Assembly (NCBI RefSeq): GCF_014646995.1
Contig: NZ_BMOI01000005.1
Span: 163,257-227,256, forward strand
Direction of reading: 5' to 3'
Origin: Curtobacterium luteum
GTDB lineage: Bacteria; Actinomycetota; Actinomycetes; Actinomycetales; Microbacteriaceae
Length of the DNA: 64,000 nucleotides
Part shown: piece by piece, positions 53,249 through 63,500 of the stretch
Layout of the letters: each line of letters starts with the position of its first letter
Numbering within the stretch: position 1 is the first letter of the stretch
Program-made: the position numbers and the translations under genes
Notes under the pieces: model-generated
Database searches by the model: none
What the model was told of the DNA's origin: nothing
What the model saw: the letters and a program-made list of their open reading frames with translations, nothing else

Positions 53249-54122
53249 GTGCCCGATCCGTTCATCGACCTGCACACGCACTCGAGCGTGTCCGACGGCA
53301 CCGAGCGCCCCTGCCGAACTCGTGCGGGCCGCGGCGGCCGCCGGGTTGGACGGCGTCGCCCTCACCGACCACGACACGACGGCGGGCTGGGACGAGGCGA
53401 TCGCGACCGCCCGGCAGCTGCCGCTCACACTGCTCCCGGGGCTGGAGCTCAGCACGCGCGTCGGCTACCGCAGCGTGCACGTGCTCGGCTACCTCGTCGA
53501 CCCGACGGACCCGGGCCTCGTCGCCGAGACGACGCGGATCCGCGACGGTCGGCTGGAGCGCGCCCGACGCATGGTCGAGCGCATCGGCGAGGACCACCCG
53601 CTCACCTGGGACGACGTGCTCGCGCAGGCGAGCGACGGCGCGACCATCGGGCGGCCCCACATCGCCGACGCGCTGGTCGCCCGCGGTCTCGAGTCGGACC
53701 GCAGTGCCGCCTTCCGCGGCATCCTGCACCCCGCGTCGGGCTACTACGAGCCGCACGAGGCCCCCTCGCCCCTGCGCGGCGTCGAGCTCATCCGCGCTGC
53801 CGGTGGCGTGCCGGTGATCGCGCACCCCGCGGCGTCCTCGCGCGGCATCGTCATCGACGAGGACGCGCTCCGGACCCTCGTCGACGCCGGACTCGGCGGG
53901 CTCGAGGTCGACCACCGCGAGAACGTGTCCCACGGCAAGCGCACGCTGCTCGACTGGGCCACACGGTACGGCCTGTTCGTCACGGGGTCGAGCGACTACC
54001 ACGGCACGGGCAAGCCGAACCGGCTCGGCGAGCACCGCACCGCCCTGGTCGCGTTCGACGCGATCGTCGGCGAGGCCACCGGTTCCGCGCCGGTGTCCGG
54101 CCCGGACGCGCGCCTGTCCTGA
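53249..54122 (+). pseudogene. PHP-domain phosphoesterase, one-base frameshift near N-terminus
   Basis: A PHP metal-dependent phosphoesterase of the RNase AM/YciV type. The first metal motif IDLHTHSSVSDGTE is in one frame; the rest, starting PAELVRAAAAAGLDGVALTD, is in another. Deleting one C from a run of four (53308-53311) joins them and gives a normal 290-residue protein with HDTT, PVIAHPA and SSDYHGTGKPN motifs intact. The GTG lies six bases after TAGCAT (53237-53242). As nothing else has decayed, a sequencing error is the simplest reading. Confidence 0.88.
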
Positions 54123-54177
54123 CCCGCGCCGCCTCGCAGCCCACCTCCGCGCCGGCTGCTCCGGCGGGCGGGGACGA

Positions 54178-54211
54178 CGAAGGGCCCGTCGCGTGTGCGA
54201 CGGACCCTTCG
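54178..54211. terminator. Bidirectional terminator between PHP and DEAD-box genes
   Basis: 15-base arms (54178-54192 and 54197-54211), complementary save one G-U pair, with GTGT loop. A lone GCCTGGAGGC follows at 54212-54221, touching the stop codon of the helicase gene. Confidence 0.82.
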
Positions 54212-54222
54212 GCCTGGAGGCG

Positions 54223-55695
54223 CTACTCGCCCTCGCCGGCTGCCTGCGGTGCCGAGGCGGTCGCCTCGGACGAACCGCCACCGCTGCGGCGACGGCGGCG
54301 ACGACGGCGCTTGGCGGCGCCGTCACCGGTCGCGGACTCGTCAGCGCCACCCTCGGCCGGTGCGGCCGCGGGAGCCTGCGCGTCCGACTGCTCGCTGCGG
54401 GCCGGCGCCGAGCCTCCAGACCGGGTCCGGCTGCGCGAACGCGAACGCGACGCGCCCTGCCGCCCGCCGCCCTTGGTCTCGGCGGTGCCGGCGGACGCGG
54501 CGTGCGCCGACGCGCCGGGGAGGCGACCCTTCGTCCCGGCGGGGATGTCGAGGTCGGAGAAGAGGTGCGGGGACGACGAGTAGGTCTCGATGGGCTCGGG
54601 GATGCCGAACTCGAGCGCCTTGTCGATGAGCGTCCACTTGTGCAGGTCGTCCCAGTCGACGAACGTCACCGCGATGCCGGTCTTGCCCGCTCGGCCCGTG
54701 CGGCCGGCGCGGTGCAGGTACGTGTCCGGGTCGTCCGGGATCGTGTGGTTGATGACGTGCGTGACGTCGTCCACGTCGATGCCGCGGGCGGCGACGTCGG
54801 TCGCGATCAGCACGTCGCGCTTGCCTGCCTTGAAGGCGGCCATGGCGCGCTCGCGCTGTTCCTGGTTGAGGTCGCCGTGCACGGCCGCGGCGTTGAACCC
54901 GCGGTCCTTGAGCTCCTCGACGAGCTTCGCGGCGGCGCGCTTCGTGCGGGTGAAGATCACGGTCTTGCCGCGCCCCTCGGCCTGCAGGATCCGGGCGATG
55001 ACCTCGTCCTTGTCGAGCGAGTGCGCGCGGTAGATGACGTGCTTGATGTTCGCCTGCATCAGACCCTCGTCGGGGTCCGTGGCGCGGATGTGCACCGGGC
55101 GGCTCATGAAGCGGCGGGCCAGTGCGACGATCGGCGCCGGCATCGTCGCCGAGAACAGCATCGTGTGCCGGACGTCGGGGACGGCCTGGAAGATCCGCTC
55201 GATGTCGGACAGGAAGCCGAGGTCGAGCATGCGGTCGGCCTCGTCGAGGACGACCTCCTGCACGTGGGAGAGGTCGAGCAGTCGCTGGCGCTGCAGGTCG
55301 ATGAGTCGACCCGGGGTGCCGACGACGATCTGCGCGCCGGCCTTGAGCTGCTCGATCTGGCCCTCGTACGCCTTGCCGCCGTAGATCGACACGATCGTGG
55401 TCGACCGGTTCGACGTGGCGAGCTCGAGGTCCTCGGTCACCTGCACGGCGAGTTCGCGCGTGGGGACGACGACGAGCGCCTTGACGCCGTGCTCCGGGTC
55501 GGTGCCGAGGCGCTGGATGAGGGGCAGGCCGAAGCCGAAGGTCTTGCCGGTACCGGTCTTGGCCTGACCGATGATGTCCTGCCCGGTCAGGGCGAGCGGG
55601 ATCGTCTGCTGCTGGATCGGGAAGGGCTCGATGATGCCCTTCGTCGCGAGCGCGTCGACGATGTCCTGCTCGATGTTGAGGTCTGCGAAAGTCAA
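54223..55695 (-). CDS. DEAD-box ATP-dependent RNA helicase, 490 aa
   Basis: An RNA helicase with the full motif set: Q motif (EPFPIQQQTIPLAL), GQAKTGTGKTFG, PTRELAVQV, VLDEADRMLDLGF, SATMP, and HRAGRTGRAGKTG. After residue 380 comes a low-complexity tail with alternating Arg-Ser, then a run of about ten arginines and a Gly/Ser end, suited to RNA binding. Such helicases help ribosome assembly or mRNA turnover in the cold. The start is TTG at 55695, six bases after TAAGGT (55702-55707), which might also serve as a ribosome site. Confidence 0.93.
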   Translation of the reverse strand: MTFADLNIEQDIVDALATKGIIEPFPIQQQTIPLALTGQDIIGQAKTGTGKTFGFGLPLIQRLGTDPEHGVKALVVVPTRELAVQVTEDLELATSNRSTTIVSIYGGKAYEGQIEQLKAGAQIVVGTPGRLIDLQRQRLLDLSHVQEVVLDEADRMLDLGFLSDIERIFQAVPDVRHTMLFSATMPAPIVALARRFMSRPVHIRATDPDEGLMQANIKHVIYRAHSLDKDEVIARILQAEGRGKTVIFTRTKRAAAKLVEELKDRGFNAAAVHGDLNQEQRERAMAAFKAGKRDVLIATDVAARGIDVDDVTHVINHTIPDDPDTYLHRAGRTGRAGKTGIAVTFVDWDDLHKWTLIDKALEFGIPEPIETYSSSPHLFSDLDIPAGTKGRLPGASAHAASAGTAETKGGGRQGASRSRSRSRTRSGGSAPARSEQSDAQAPAAAPAEGGADESATGDGAAKRRRRRRRRSGGGSSEATASAPQAAGEGE

Positions 55696-55779
55696 AGAAT
55701 CACCTTAGTCCTGGTGGAAGTCCCGCCCAGTCTACCGACGCCGACCGGGGTCCCGGGTCCGGCCCCCTATGCTGCTGGC

Positions 55780-56493
55780 GTGGTGTCTTGGTGGAACCGG
55801 AAACGCGCCGCGCAGCTCGCAGCTGCGTGGCTCGCGTCGCGCAACCCGAAGAACGCGTCCGGGGAGCGGCTCCAGCTCGACGACGTCAGCCCCGAGCTCG
55901 ACGTCTACCTCGGCCAGGCCGCGTACCTGCAGCTGTCGATGTACGAGACCATGGGGCGGGCCGGTGCCGCGGCGCCGACGCTCTCGGGTCGCCTGGTGAC
56001 CGGCGTCCTGGCGACGACCGCCCTCGAGCGACACCGCACGATCGTCGCGGAGATCGAGCGCATCGGGCAGGACCCGGCCGAGCTCATGGCGCCGCACCGC
56101 GAGGCGATCGACCGGTTCCTCGAGCGGACGAGCGGCGCGGACTGGTACGAGTCGATGCTCACCGGCTACGTCACCGCCGGCATCCTCAACGACCTCTTCG
56201 ACAGCCTGCTCCGCTCGCTCCCGATCGACGTCCGGCAGCGGCTCCGCACCGTGTTCGACGCGCGCGAAGAGGCGGCGGTCGTCGAGGAGCTCACGGCGCA
56301 CATCGAGGACGACCCGCGCGTCGGCTCCCGGCTCGCGATGTGGGGCCGGCGGCTCGTCGGCGACACCCTGCTCGTGGCGCGGTCGGCGCTCGCGTCGCAC
56401 GCCCGCGAGGACCAGTCACGACTCGAGCCGGTCTGGACCGAGCTCATCGCGGCCCACAGCCGGCGGAAGGACGCGCTCGGACTCACGGCCTGA
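55780..56493 (+). CDS. Ferritin-like fold protein (MiaE-like), 237 aa
   Basis: A helical protein matching the actinobacterial ferritin-like domain next to DEAD-box helicase and DUF3107 genes. Candidate metal ligands are E and H in TALERHRTIVAEIERIG and DWYESMLTGYV. It resembles tRNA hydroxylase MiaE in fold but that activity is not established. The GTG lies six bases after TATGCT (55768-55773). Its 3' end, including the stop codon, is duplicated in a 32-bp tandem repeat. Confidence 0.8.
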   Translation: MVSWWNRKRAAQLAAAWLASRNPKNASGERLQLDDVSPELDVYLGQAAYLQLSMYETMGRAGAAAPTLSGRLVTGVLATTALERHRTIVAEIERIGQDPAELMAPHREAIDRFLERTSGADWYESMLTGYVTAGILNDLFDSLLRSLPIDVRQRLRTVFDAREEAAVVEELTAHIEDDPRVGSRLAMWGRRLVGDTLLVARSALASHAREDQSRLEPVWTELIAAHSRRKDALGLTA

Positions 56494-56534
56494 CGGGGGC
56501 GGACGCACTCGGGCTCACGGCCTGACGGGGGCGG
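56471..56534. repeat. 32-bp tandem duplication of a gene 3' end
   Basis: The segment beginning at 56471 is repeated after exactly 32 bases, with a further partial unit after 56534. The first copy encodes the last residues (DALGLTA) and stop codon of the ferritin-like gene, so the second is a copy of the 3' end in noncoding DNA. Confidence 0.7.
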
Positions 56535-56554
56535 ACGCACGGTGACCGTGCGTC

Positions 56555-56659
56555 GCGGTTCGTGCGGAGCCGTTCGGTGCGGGTTCGGGCGTGGTTCGTG
56601 CGAAGCCGTTCGTGCGGGTTCGGCCGCGGTTCGTGCGGGGCCGTTCGTGCGGGCTCAGG
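56555..56659. repeat. 35/36-bp tandem repeat, three copies
   Basis: Units begin at 56555, 56591 and 56626 and share CGGTTCGTGCG and GCCGTTCGTGCGGG. The last unit reaches the stop codon of the minus-strand gene at 56655. Together with the 32-bp duplication it fills the gap between two convergent genes. Confidence 0.75.
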
Positions 56660-56951
56660 CGCCGTTCGCGCGGACCCGCTCGTAGAAGGCCTCGTCAGCG
56701 GCCCGCCGGCGACGGCCGAGCACCCATGCCACCACGGCGGCCACGACCCCGGAGCCGAGGAGCGCGACGACCCAGATCCACCCGCCGTCGTACGGCCAGC
56801 CCGCCCAGGTCAGGGCCTCCCAGAGCACCGCGGCGGCGACTCCGCCGACGACGGGCCCGACCAGCGCGCCCCGGCTCGTCCGCCAGGGCAGCACGACGTG
56901 CACGACGGCGCCCACGAGGAGGCCGCCGAGCACGGCGAAGAGGAGCTCCAC
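56655..56951 (-). CDS. Small membrane protein, 98 aa
   Basis: A hydrophobic protein with three predicted membrane helices (LLFAVLGGLLVGAVVHVVLP, GALVGPVVGGVAAAVLWEAL, WIWVVALLGSGVVAAVVAWV) and a basic C-terminal tail (GRRRRAADEAFYERVRANG). Conserved hypothetical in type; function unknown. The GTG start lies one base after the DUF3107 stop, so the two are co-translated. Its 3' end touches a tandem repeat. Confidence 0.75.
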   Translation of the reverse strand: MELLFAVLGGLLVGAVVHVVLPWRTSRGALVGPVVGGVAAAVLWEALTWAGWPYDGGWIWVVALLGSGVVAAVVAWVLGRRRRAADEAFYERVRANGA

Positions 56952-56952
56952 G

Positions 56953-57177
56953 TCAGGCGACGAAGCCGATGCGACGAGACTCCTCCGCGCCGACCTCGAC
57001 GTAGGCGAGCGACGCGACCGGCACGATGAACCGACGGCCCTTCTCGTCCTGGAGGGACAGGTGCGTGGCCTTCGCCGTGAGGGCCTCCGACACCGCCTGC
57101 TCGATCTGGTCAGCGGTCTGCGCGCTCTCGAACGCGATCTCGCGCGGGCTGTTCGTGATGCCGATCTTGATGTCCAC
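56953..57177 (-). CDS. DUF3107 family protein, 74 aa
   Basis: A short conserved actinobacterial protein with the typical opening DIKIGITNSPREIAFES and ending SLAYVEVGAEESRRIGF. It is normally found divergent from the AdnA/UvrD-like helicase gene, as here. Function unknown. The GTG lies six bases after TACGCT (57184-57189). It is followed by a small membrane protein gene. Confidence 0.92.
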   Translation of the reverse strand: MDIKIGITNSPREIAFESAQTADQIEQAVSEALTAKATHLSLQDEKGRRFIVPVASLAYVEVGAEESRRIGFVA

Positions 57178-57345
57178 GACCTCAGCGTAGCGGGGTGCTC
57201 CCGGGTTGCTCCGGGCGTTCGCCGCGAGCGCACGGCAGCCTTGCGTGCACGAGCGTCCGCGGCCCCGCACCGGCTTGCCGGACGCGCTCCCCGGCCGTCC
57301 GTGTCGGGGGACGCGGGTGTCGGTCGTCGTGGGTACCGTACGAGC

Positions 57346-60300
57346 GTGCCCCGGACGACGCTCACGCCCACCACCGACGACGCGGCCGTCGCGCGCGCGT
57401 TGACCTCGGACCCGGCGCAGGCGGCCGTGCTGGCGCTGCCCGTCGGTCGGCACGCGGCCGTGATCGGTGCGCCGGGGACCGGCAAGACCACGACCCTCGC
57501 GCGGTTCGTCGCCGGCCGGATGGACGGTGCAGACGCCGTCTCGCCGGACGGGCACGCGACCGTGCTCGCGCTCACCTCCGCACGCACCGCAGCGACGGCG
57601 CTCCGTGACCGTCTGGCGGCCGCGGTGGACCGTGTGGTCCCGGGGGCCCTCGCCCGCACCGTGAACTCGCTCGCGTTCCAGGTGGTCGCCCACGCCGCGG
57701 TGGCCCAGGGCCAGGACGTCCCGACCCTCCTCACCGGTGGCGAGCAGGACCGCATCATCGCGGACCTCCTCGCCGGGCACGAGACCGACGGCACCGGTCC
57801 GGACTGGCCCGAGCCGATCACGGCCGTGGTGCGCGAGCGCGCCGGGTTCCGCACGGCGCTGCGTGACGTGATGATGCGCGCCGTGGCCGCCGGCATCGAA
57901 CCGGACGACATGCGCGAGCTCGGCGACGACACCGGCCGTCCGGAGTGGCGTGCTGTCGGGGACTTCGTCGACGGCTACCGCGCTGCGCTGACCGCCTTCC
58001 GCGCGACCGCCCTCGACGCGGCCGAGCTCGTCGCCTACGCCACCGCCGCGGTGCTCCGGGGCGAGGTGCCGCCGGCCGTGGCAGCCCTCCGCACGGTCGT
58101 CGTCGACGATGCGCAGGAGCTCGTCGAGGGCGAGATCGCGCTGCTCGGCGCCCTCGCGCGGTCCGGCGTGCAGGTCGTCGCGTTCGGCGACCCGGACATC
58201 GCCGCGTCGGCCTTCCGCGGCGCGGTGCCCGACGTGCTCGGTCGTCTCGGCGCGCGGCTCGGGGTCGCCGACGTCGAGCAGGTCGTCCTCGGGACGGTGC
58301 ACCGCCACGCCGAGCCGGTCCGCGCACTCGTCTCCGGCATCACGGCGCGGATCGGCACCGCGGCCGCCGGACGGCAGCGCACCGCCGTCGCCACGGTCGC
58401 GGATGCCCGCCCGGACGCGGTCGTGCACGTGCAGGGGAGCAGCCGGGCGGCCCTCGTCGTCGCGATCGCCCGTCGGCTCCGCGAACACCGGCTCCTCGAC
58501 GGCGTCCCGTGGCACCGGATGGTCGTCGTCACGCGCAGCGGAGCGGCCATCCCCGAGCTCGTCCGAGCGCTCTCCGTGGCCGAAGTCCCCGCCACCGCGG
58601 GTGCCGCGCCGGTGCGGGTCCGTGACGACTCGGCAGCGCGTGCGCTCCTCGACGCGGCCGCCGTCGCCCTGGGCGTGCTCCCGCTCGACGCCGACCTGGC
58701 GACCGCGTTCGCCACGGGGCCGCTCGGTGGCCTCGACACGCTCGCGATGCGTCGGCTGCGGCTCGCCCTGCGCCGTGAGGAACTGGCCGGTGGTGGTGCC
58801 CGCTCCGCCGATGAACTGCTGGTCGAGGCGCTGGGTGCACCGGAACGCCTCGCCACGATCGACGCGGGGTTCGCCCGGCGCGCGACGCGGTTGGCCCGCA
58901 GCCTCGTCCAGGCACGGGCCGACGCCGCGGCGGACGCCAGCATCGAGGAGATCCTCTGGGGGCTGTGGGAACGCAGTGGGCTCGCGGGGGTCTGGCGGTC
59001 CCAGTCCGAGGCCGGCGGGGTCGGCGCCGGTGAAGCGGACCGGCACCTCGACGCCGTGGTCGGGCTCTTCACCGCCGCGAAGCGCTTCGTCGAGCGGACC
59101 CCGGACGCCCCCGCCCGTGTGTTCGTCGACGACCTGCTCGACGCCGACCTGCCGGAGGACTCCATCGGCCCGGACCGCACGGCCGGCCGGGTCCGGGTCC
59201 TCACTCCGTCGGCCACGGTCGGGCTCGAGTGCGACGTCGTCGTGGTCTTCGGACTGCAGGACGGCGTCTGGCCGAACACCCGGGTCCGCGGCAGTCTGCT
59301 CGACCCCGACGGACTCGTCCGTGCGGCCGAGGGCAGCGAACGGACCGCGGTGGACGACCGGGCGGCCGTGATCGCCGACGAGCTCCGGCTGTTCGCCCGC
59401 GCCGTGTCCCGCGCGACGACACAGGTGGTCATCGGCACGGTCGCGAACGACGACGAATCGCCCTCGCCGTTCGTCCGGCTCGTCCCCGTGCCGCCGGACC
59501 GGGCCGCGTCCGTCCACCCCCTGTCGCTCCGCGGACTCGCCGGGTCGCTGCGTCGGCGCGTCGTGGCCTCCGGGGACCACGAGGCCGCCTCAGCCCTCGC
59601 CCGGCTCGCCGCCGCCGAGGTGCCCGGTGCGGCTCCCGACGACTGGTACGGCCTGGCCGAGCCGACGACCGACGCCCCCCTCGTCGACCTCGACGCGGAG
59701 CCGGCTCCCGAGTACGAGGGCGGTCCCGTGGTCCCGCCGACCGTGGCCGTCTCCCCGTCGCGCATCGGCACGTTCGAGGAGTGCCCGGTGCACTGGTTCG
59801 TGCAGACCTTCGGCGGATCGGCGCCGAGCCCGGCGATGGGCATCGGCACGATCGTCCACGACGCGATGGAGCACGCCACGAGCGTCGACGTCGAGTCGCT
59901 CTGGGCGCACGTCGACGCCCGGTGGGACGAGCTCACCTTCGAGTCGCCGTGGGTGGCCGACCGTGAGCGCGCCCGGACCCGCCGGATGATCGAGGGGCTC
60001 AGCGACTACCTCCGGACGTTCGCCGCGGCCGGACGCCGACTCCTCGGCGCCGAGACCTCGTTCTCCCTGGTGACCGGTCCGGCGCGGATGCGGGGGAGCA
60101 TCGACCGGATCGAGGTCGACACGGAGGGACGGATCAGCGTCGTCGACCTGAAGACGGGCCGGTCGATGCCGAGCGAGAAGAACGACATGCCCGAGCACCC
60201 GCAGCTCGGCGCCTACCAGCTCGCGGTCGAGGACGGCGCGGTCGAGGGCATCCCGGCCGGGTCCCCGATGGCGGACGCCCGGCTGGTGTTCGTGCAGAAC

Positions 60301-60501
60301 GCCAGGAGCGACCACGCCTGCTCGGAGCGGACACAGCACGCGTTCGACCCGCAGGGCCGAGCGGCCTACCGGGAACGCCTGCACGCCGTGGCGCGGGGGA
60401 TGGCCGGCCGCACGTTCCTCGCGAACGTCGACGACCACTGCGAGCAGTCCCGGACCGGGGCCGAGTGCCGGATCCACGTCGTCGGAGAGGTCACCTGGTG
60501 A
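57346..60501 (+). CDS. adnA: AdnA-like helicase-nuclease subunit, 1051 aa
   Basis: One half of the AdnAB double-strand-break resection machine of actinobacteria. The N-terminal UvrD-like motor has Walker A GAPGTGKTTT (K47), VVVDDAQELVEG and FGDPDIAASAFRG. The C-terminal RecB-type nuclease has VVDLKTGRSMPSEKND and cysteines (EECPVHWF, HACSER, DHCEQSRTGAECR) that suit an iron-sulfur cluster. The GTG lies six bases after TACCGT (57334-57339). It ends in a GTGA overlap with adnB. DUF3107 lies divergently upstream. Confidence 0.93.
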   Translation: MPRTTLTPTTDDAAVARALTSDPAQAAVLALPVGRHAAVIGAPGTGKTTTLARFVAGRMDGADAVSPDGHATVLALTSARTAATALRDRLAAAVDRVVPGALARTVNSLAFQVVAHAAVAQGQDVPTLLTGGEQDRIIADLLAGHETDGTGPDWPEPITAVVRERAGFRTALRDVMMRAVAAGIEPDDMRELGDDTGRPEWRAVGDFVDGYRAALTAFRATALDAAELVAYATAAVLRGEVPPAVAALRTVVVDDAQELVEGEIALLGALARSGVQVVAFGDPDIAASAFRGAVPDVLGRLGARLGVADVEQVVLGTVHRHAEPVRALVSGITARIGTAAAGRQRTAVATVADARPDAVVHVQGSSRAALVVAIARRLREHRLLDGVPWHRMVVVTRSGAAIPELVRALSVAEVPATAGAAPVRVRDDSAARALLDAAAVALGVLPLDADLATAFATGPLGGLDTLAMRRLRLALRREELAGGGARSADELLVEALGAPERLATIDAGFARRATRLARSLVQARADAAADASIEEILWGLWERSGLAGVWRSQSEAGGVGAGEADRHLDAVVGLFTAAKRFVERTPDAPARVFVDDLLDADLPEDSIGPDRTAGRVRVLTPSATVGLECDVVVVFGLQDGVWPNTRVRGSLLDPDGLVRAAEGSERTAVDDRAAVIADELRLFARAVSRATTQVVIGTVANDDESPSPFVRLVPVPPDRAASVHPLSLRGLAGSLRRRVVASGDHEAASALARLAAAEVPGAAPDDWYGLAEPTTDAPLVDLDAEPAPEYEGGPVVPPTVAVSPSRIGTFEECPVHWFVQTFGGSAPSPAMGIGTIVHDAMEHATSVDVESLWAHVDARWDELTFESPWVADRERARTRRMIEGLSDYLRTFAAAGRRLLGAETSFSLVTGPARMRGSIDRIEVDTEGRISVVDLKTGRSMPSEKNDMPEHPQLGAYQLAVEDGAVEGIPAGSPMADARLVFVQNARSDHACSERTQHAFDPQGRAAYRERLHAVARGMAGRTFLANVDDHCEQSRTGAECRIHVVGEVTW

Positions 60502-63500
60502 GCACCGAACGAGCCGACACCGACCGGGCCGGCGCCGAGGCTGCCGTCACCGACCGGGCCGGCACCGAGCCGGCCTGCACCGACCAGGACAGCACCCAGC
60601 AGATCGGTGCCGTGCAGCCGCCAGCCGACGCCCCCGTGGTGCCCCGCAGCGCCGACGAGATCGCCGACGCCCTCGGCCGTCCTCGCCCGACCGCGCAGCA
60701 GCGCGCCGTCATCGAGTCGCCCCTCGCCCCGGCCCTCGTCGTGGCCGGTGCCGGGAGCGGCAAGACCGAGACGATGGCGTCCCGGGTCGTCTGGCTCCTC
60801 GCGAACGGGATGGTCCGCCCCGACGAGGTCCTCGGCCTGACGTTCACCCGCAAGGCCGCCGGCGAGTTGTCGGTCCGCATCAACGACCGCATCCGGGCGC
60901 TCGAGGAGGTCGGCCTCATCACCCCGGGCGACGCCTTCGAAGCGCCCACGGTGTCGACCTACAACGCCTTCGCGAACGCCGTGTTCCGCGAGAACGCGCT
61001 CCTCGTGGGTCGCGACGGCGAATCGCAGGTGCTCACCGAGCCCTCGGCGTGGCAGCTCGCCCGCCGGGTGGTGGTGGACGCCCGCGACGACCGGCTGGCC
61101 GGGCTCGACCGTGACGTCGACACGATCACGGCGGCGGTCGTCGCGCTCGCCGGGGCCGCGTCGGAGCACCTCGTCGAGCCCGAGCAGCTCCGCCGGTTCG
61201 CGATCGAGTTCGCCGGGGTGCTCGAGCTGCCGGGCAACCGCGGCAAGCCGTACGCCGACGTCGTCAAGGCCGTCGCCGCGGTCGGCGGGCTCGAGCCCCT
61301 GGCAGACCTCGTCGAGCGGTTCCGTCGGCAGAAGGTCGACCGTGGCTTCGTCGAGTTCTCCGACCAGATCGCACTGGCGCTCGCCGCGGCGGAGTCGGCT
61401 CCGCGGGTGGTCGACGACCTCCGTCGGCGCTTCGGGGTCGTGCTCCTCGACGAGTACCAGGACACCTCGGTCGTGCAGACCCGGTTCCTCGCTCGGCTGT
61501 TCCAGGGGCACCCGGTCATGGCGGTCGGCGACCCGCACCAGTCGATCTACGGCTTCCGCGGGGCGAGCGCGGCGAACCTCGGACGCTTCCCCCGCGACTT
61601 CGGCTCCGCCGGCTCCGAGCCGCCGGTGACGTTCCCGCTGTCGACGAGCTGGCGCAACCCGGTGGACGTGCTCGCCGCGGCCAACGCCGTCGTCGCGCCG
61701 CCGTCCGAGGCGTCGGAGGTCGCGGTCGAACGGCTCACAGCCCGTCCGGGTGCCGACGACGGGTCGGTCGAGGTCGTGTTCGCGGAGACCCTGCCGGAGG
61801 AGGCAGCAGCGGTGGCGGCGTGGTTCCGGGCACACCGTCAGCGGGACCCGCGGGCGTCGATGGCGCTCCTGCTGCGCGCACGGAAGGACCTCGCCGCCTT
61901 CACCGGGGCGCTCGGCGACCTCGGGGTGCCGTTCCACGTCCTCGGGACCGGCGGGCTGCTGCAGCGGCCGGAGATCGTCGACCTCGTGGCGTGCCTGCGC
62001 GTGCTCCACGACCCGGCCGCGGGGAACGACCTCATCCGGCTGCTCGCCGGAGCCCGGTGGCGGGTCGGCGCGGCGGACATCGCGGCGCTGCACGACCTCG
62101 CGAAGTGGCTGTTCGGCCGCGACCACACCCAGCAGCGCCTCGACGACGACCTGACGGCGGCGTTCCGGGCCTCGGTCGCGGCGGGCGAGCACGGGTCCGT
62201 CGTCGACGCGCTCGACTTCGTGGCGACGGCCCCCGACGAGCACGGCGCGCTCGACCGCATCACCCCGGCCGGGCGGCAGCGCATGCGCGCCCTCGGGCAG
62301 CAGCTACAGGCGCTCCGGCAGCGGGCACGCGGCGACCTGGTCGACTTCGTGACGCTGGTCGTGCAGGAGATGCGGCTCGACATCGAGGTCGCGGCGCACG
62401 AGCAGGGGAGCCAGGCGTTCCTCGACGCCTTCCTCGACGAGCTCGCCGGCTTCGTCGCGACCGACGACCGCGCGGACCTCGGAGCCTTCCTCGGGTGGAT
62501 CGACGCGGCGGCACGCCGGGACGACATGGGCCCGCGTTCCGAGGAGCCGGAGGCCGGGACGGTCCAGATCCTGACCATCCACGGCTCGAAGGGGCTCGAG
62601 TGGGACGCCGTCGCGGTGCCGCGGATGGTCGAGGGCGGCCTCCCGGCGCGGCCCCAAGAGGGCTCCTCGGGGTGGATCGGCTTCGGCCGGCTGCCCTACG
62701 AGTTCCGTGGGGACGCCGACGAGCTCCCGCGGCTCGCGTGGCGCGGACAGGAGACCCAGAAGGACGTCCGTGACGCCATCGACGCGTTCAAGGGCGAGGT
62801 GCAGTCCCGGAACGAGGACGAGGAGCGGCGGCTCACCTACGTCGCGCTGACCCGTGCGCGGCACGACCTCCTCGTGTCGGGGTCGTTCTGGTCCGGCGGC
62901 GTCAAGCCCACCGCACCGAGCCGGTACCTCGCCGACCTCACGGACGCCGGCGTCCTGCCGGCCGGTGCCGTGCCCGAGCAGTCGCACCACGAGCACGACC
63001 CGCTGGGGGAGTCGGGCGCCACCCAGTCGTGGCCGCACCTGCCGTTCGGGCACCGCGAGGCCCGCGTGCTGGCGGCAGCCGAGCGTGTGCGGAACGCGAA
63101 CCCGGGCGCTGCCGGTCGGTTCGCGGCCGACATCGATCTGCTCCTCGCCGAACGTGATGCGGTCCGCAGCGCGCGACACACCGTCATCGTGCCGCACCGA
63201 GTGCCCGCGTCCGGCTTCAAGGACTACCTCGCCGAGCCGGACACGGTGGCGGAGCGGCTCCGCCGACCGATGCCGGAGCGGCCGTACCGGGCGACACGCC
63301 TCGGCACGCTGTTCCACCAGTGGGTGGAACAGCGGGCGAGGTCCGGGGGTTCGCTCGAGACCCTCGGCGGCGACGTGCTGGACCTCTGGGACGGCGAGGC
63401 CGACCTCGACGCCGACGACCTGCCCGACGCCTCGGTCGCAGCACCCGTCACCGACGACGACGCCCGCCGGCTCGCCGCCTTCCAGGAGACCTTCGCACGG

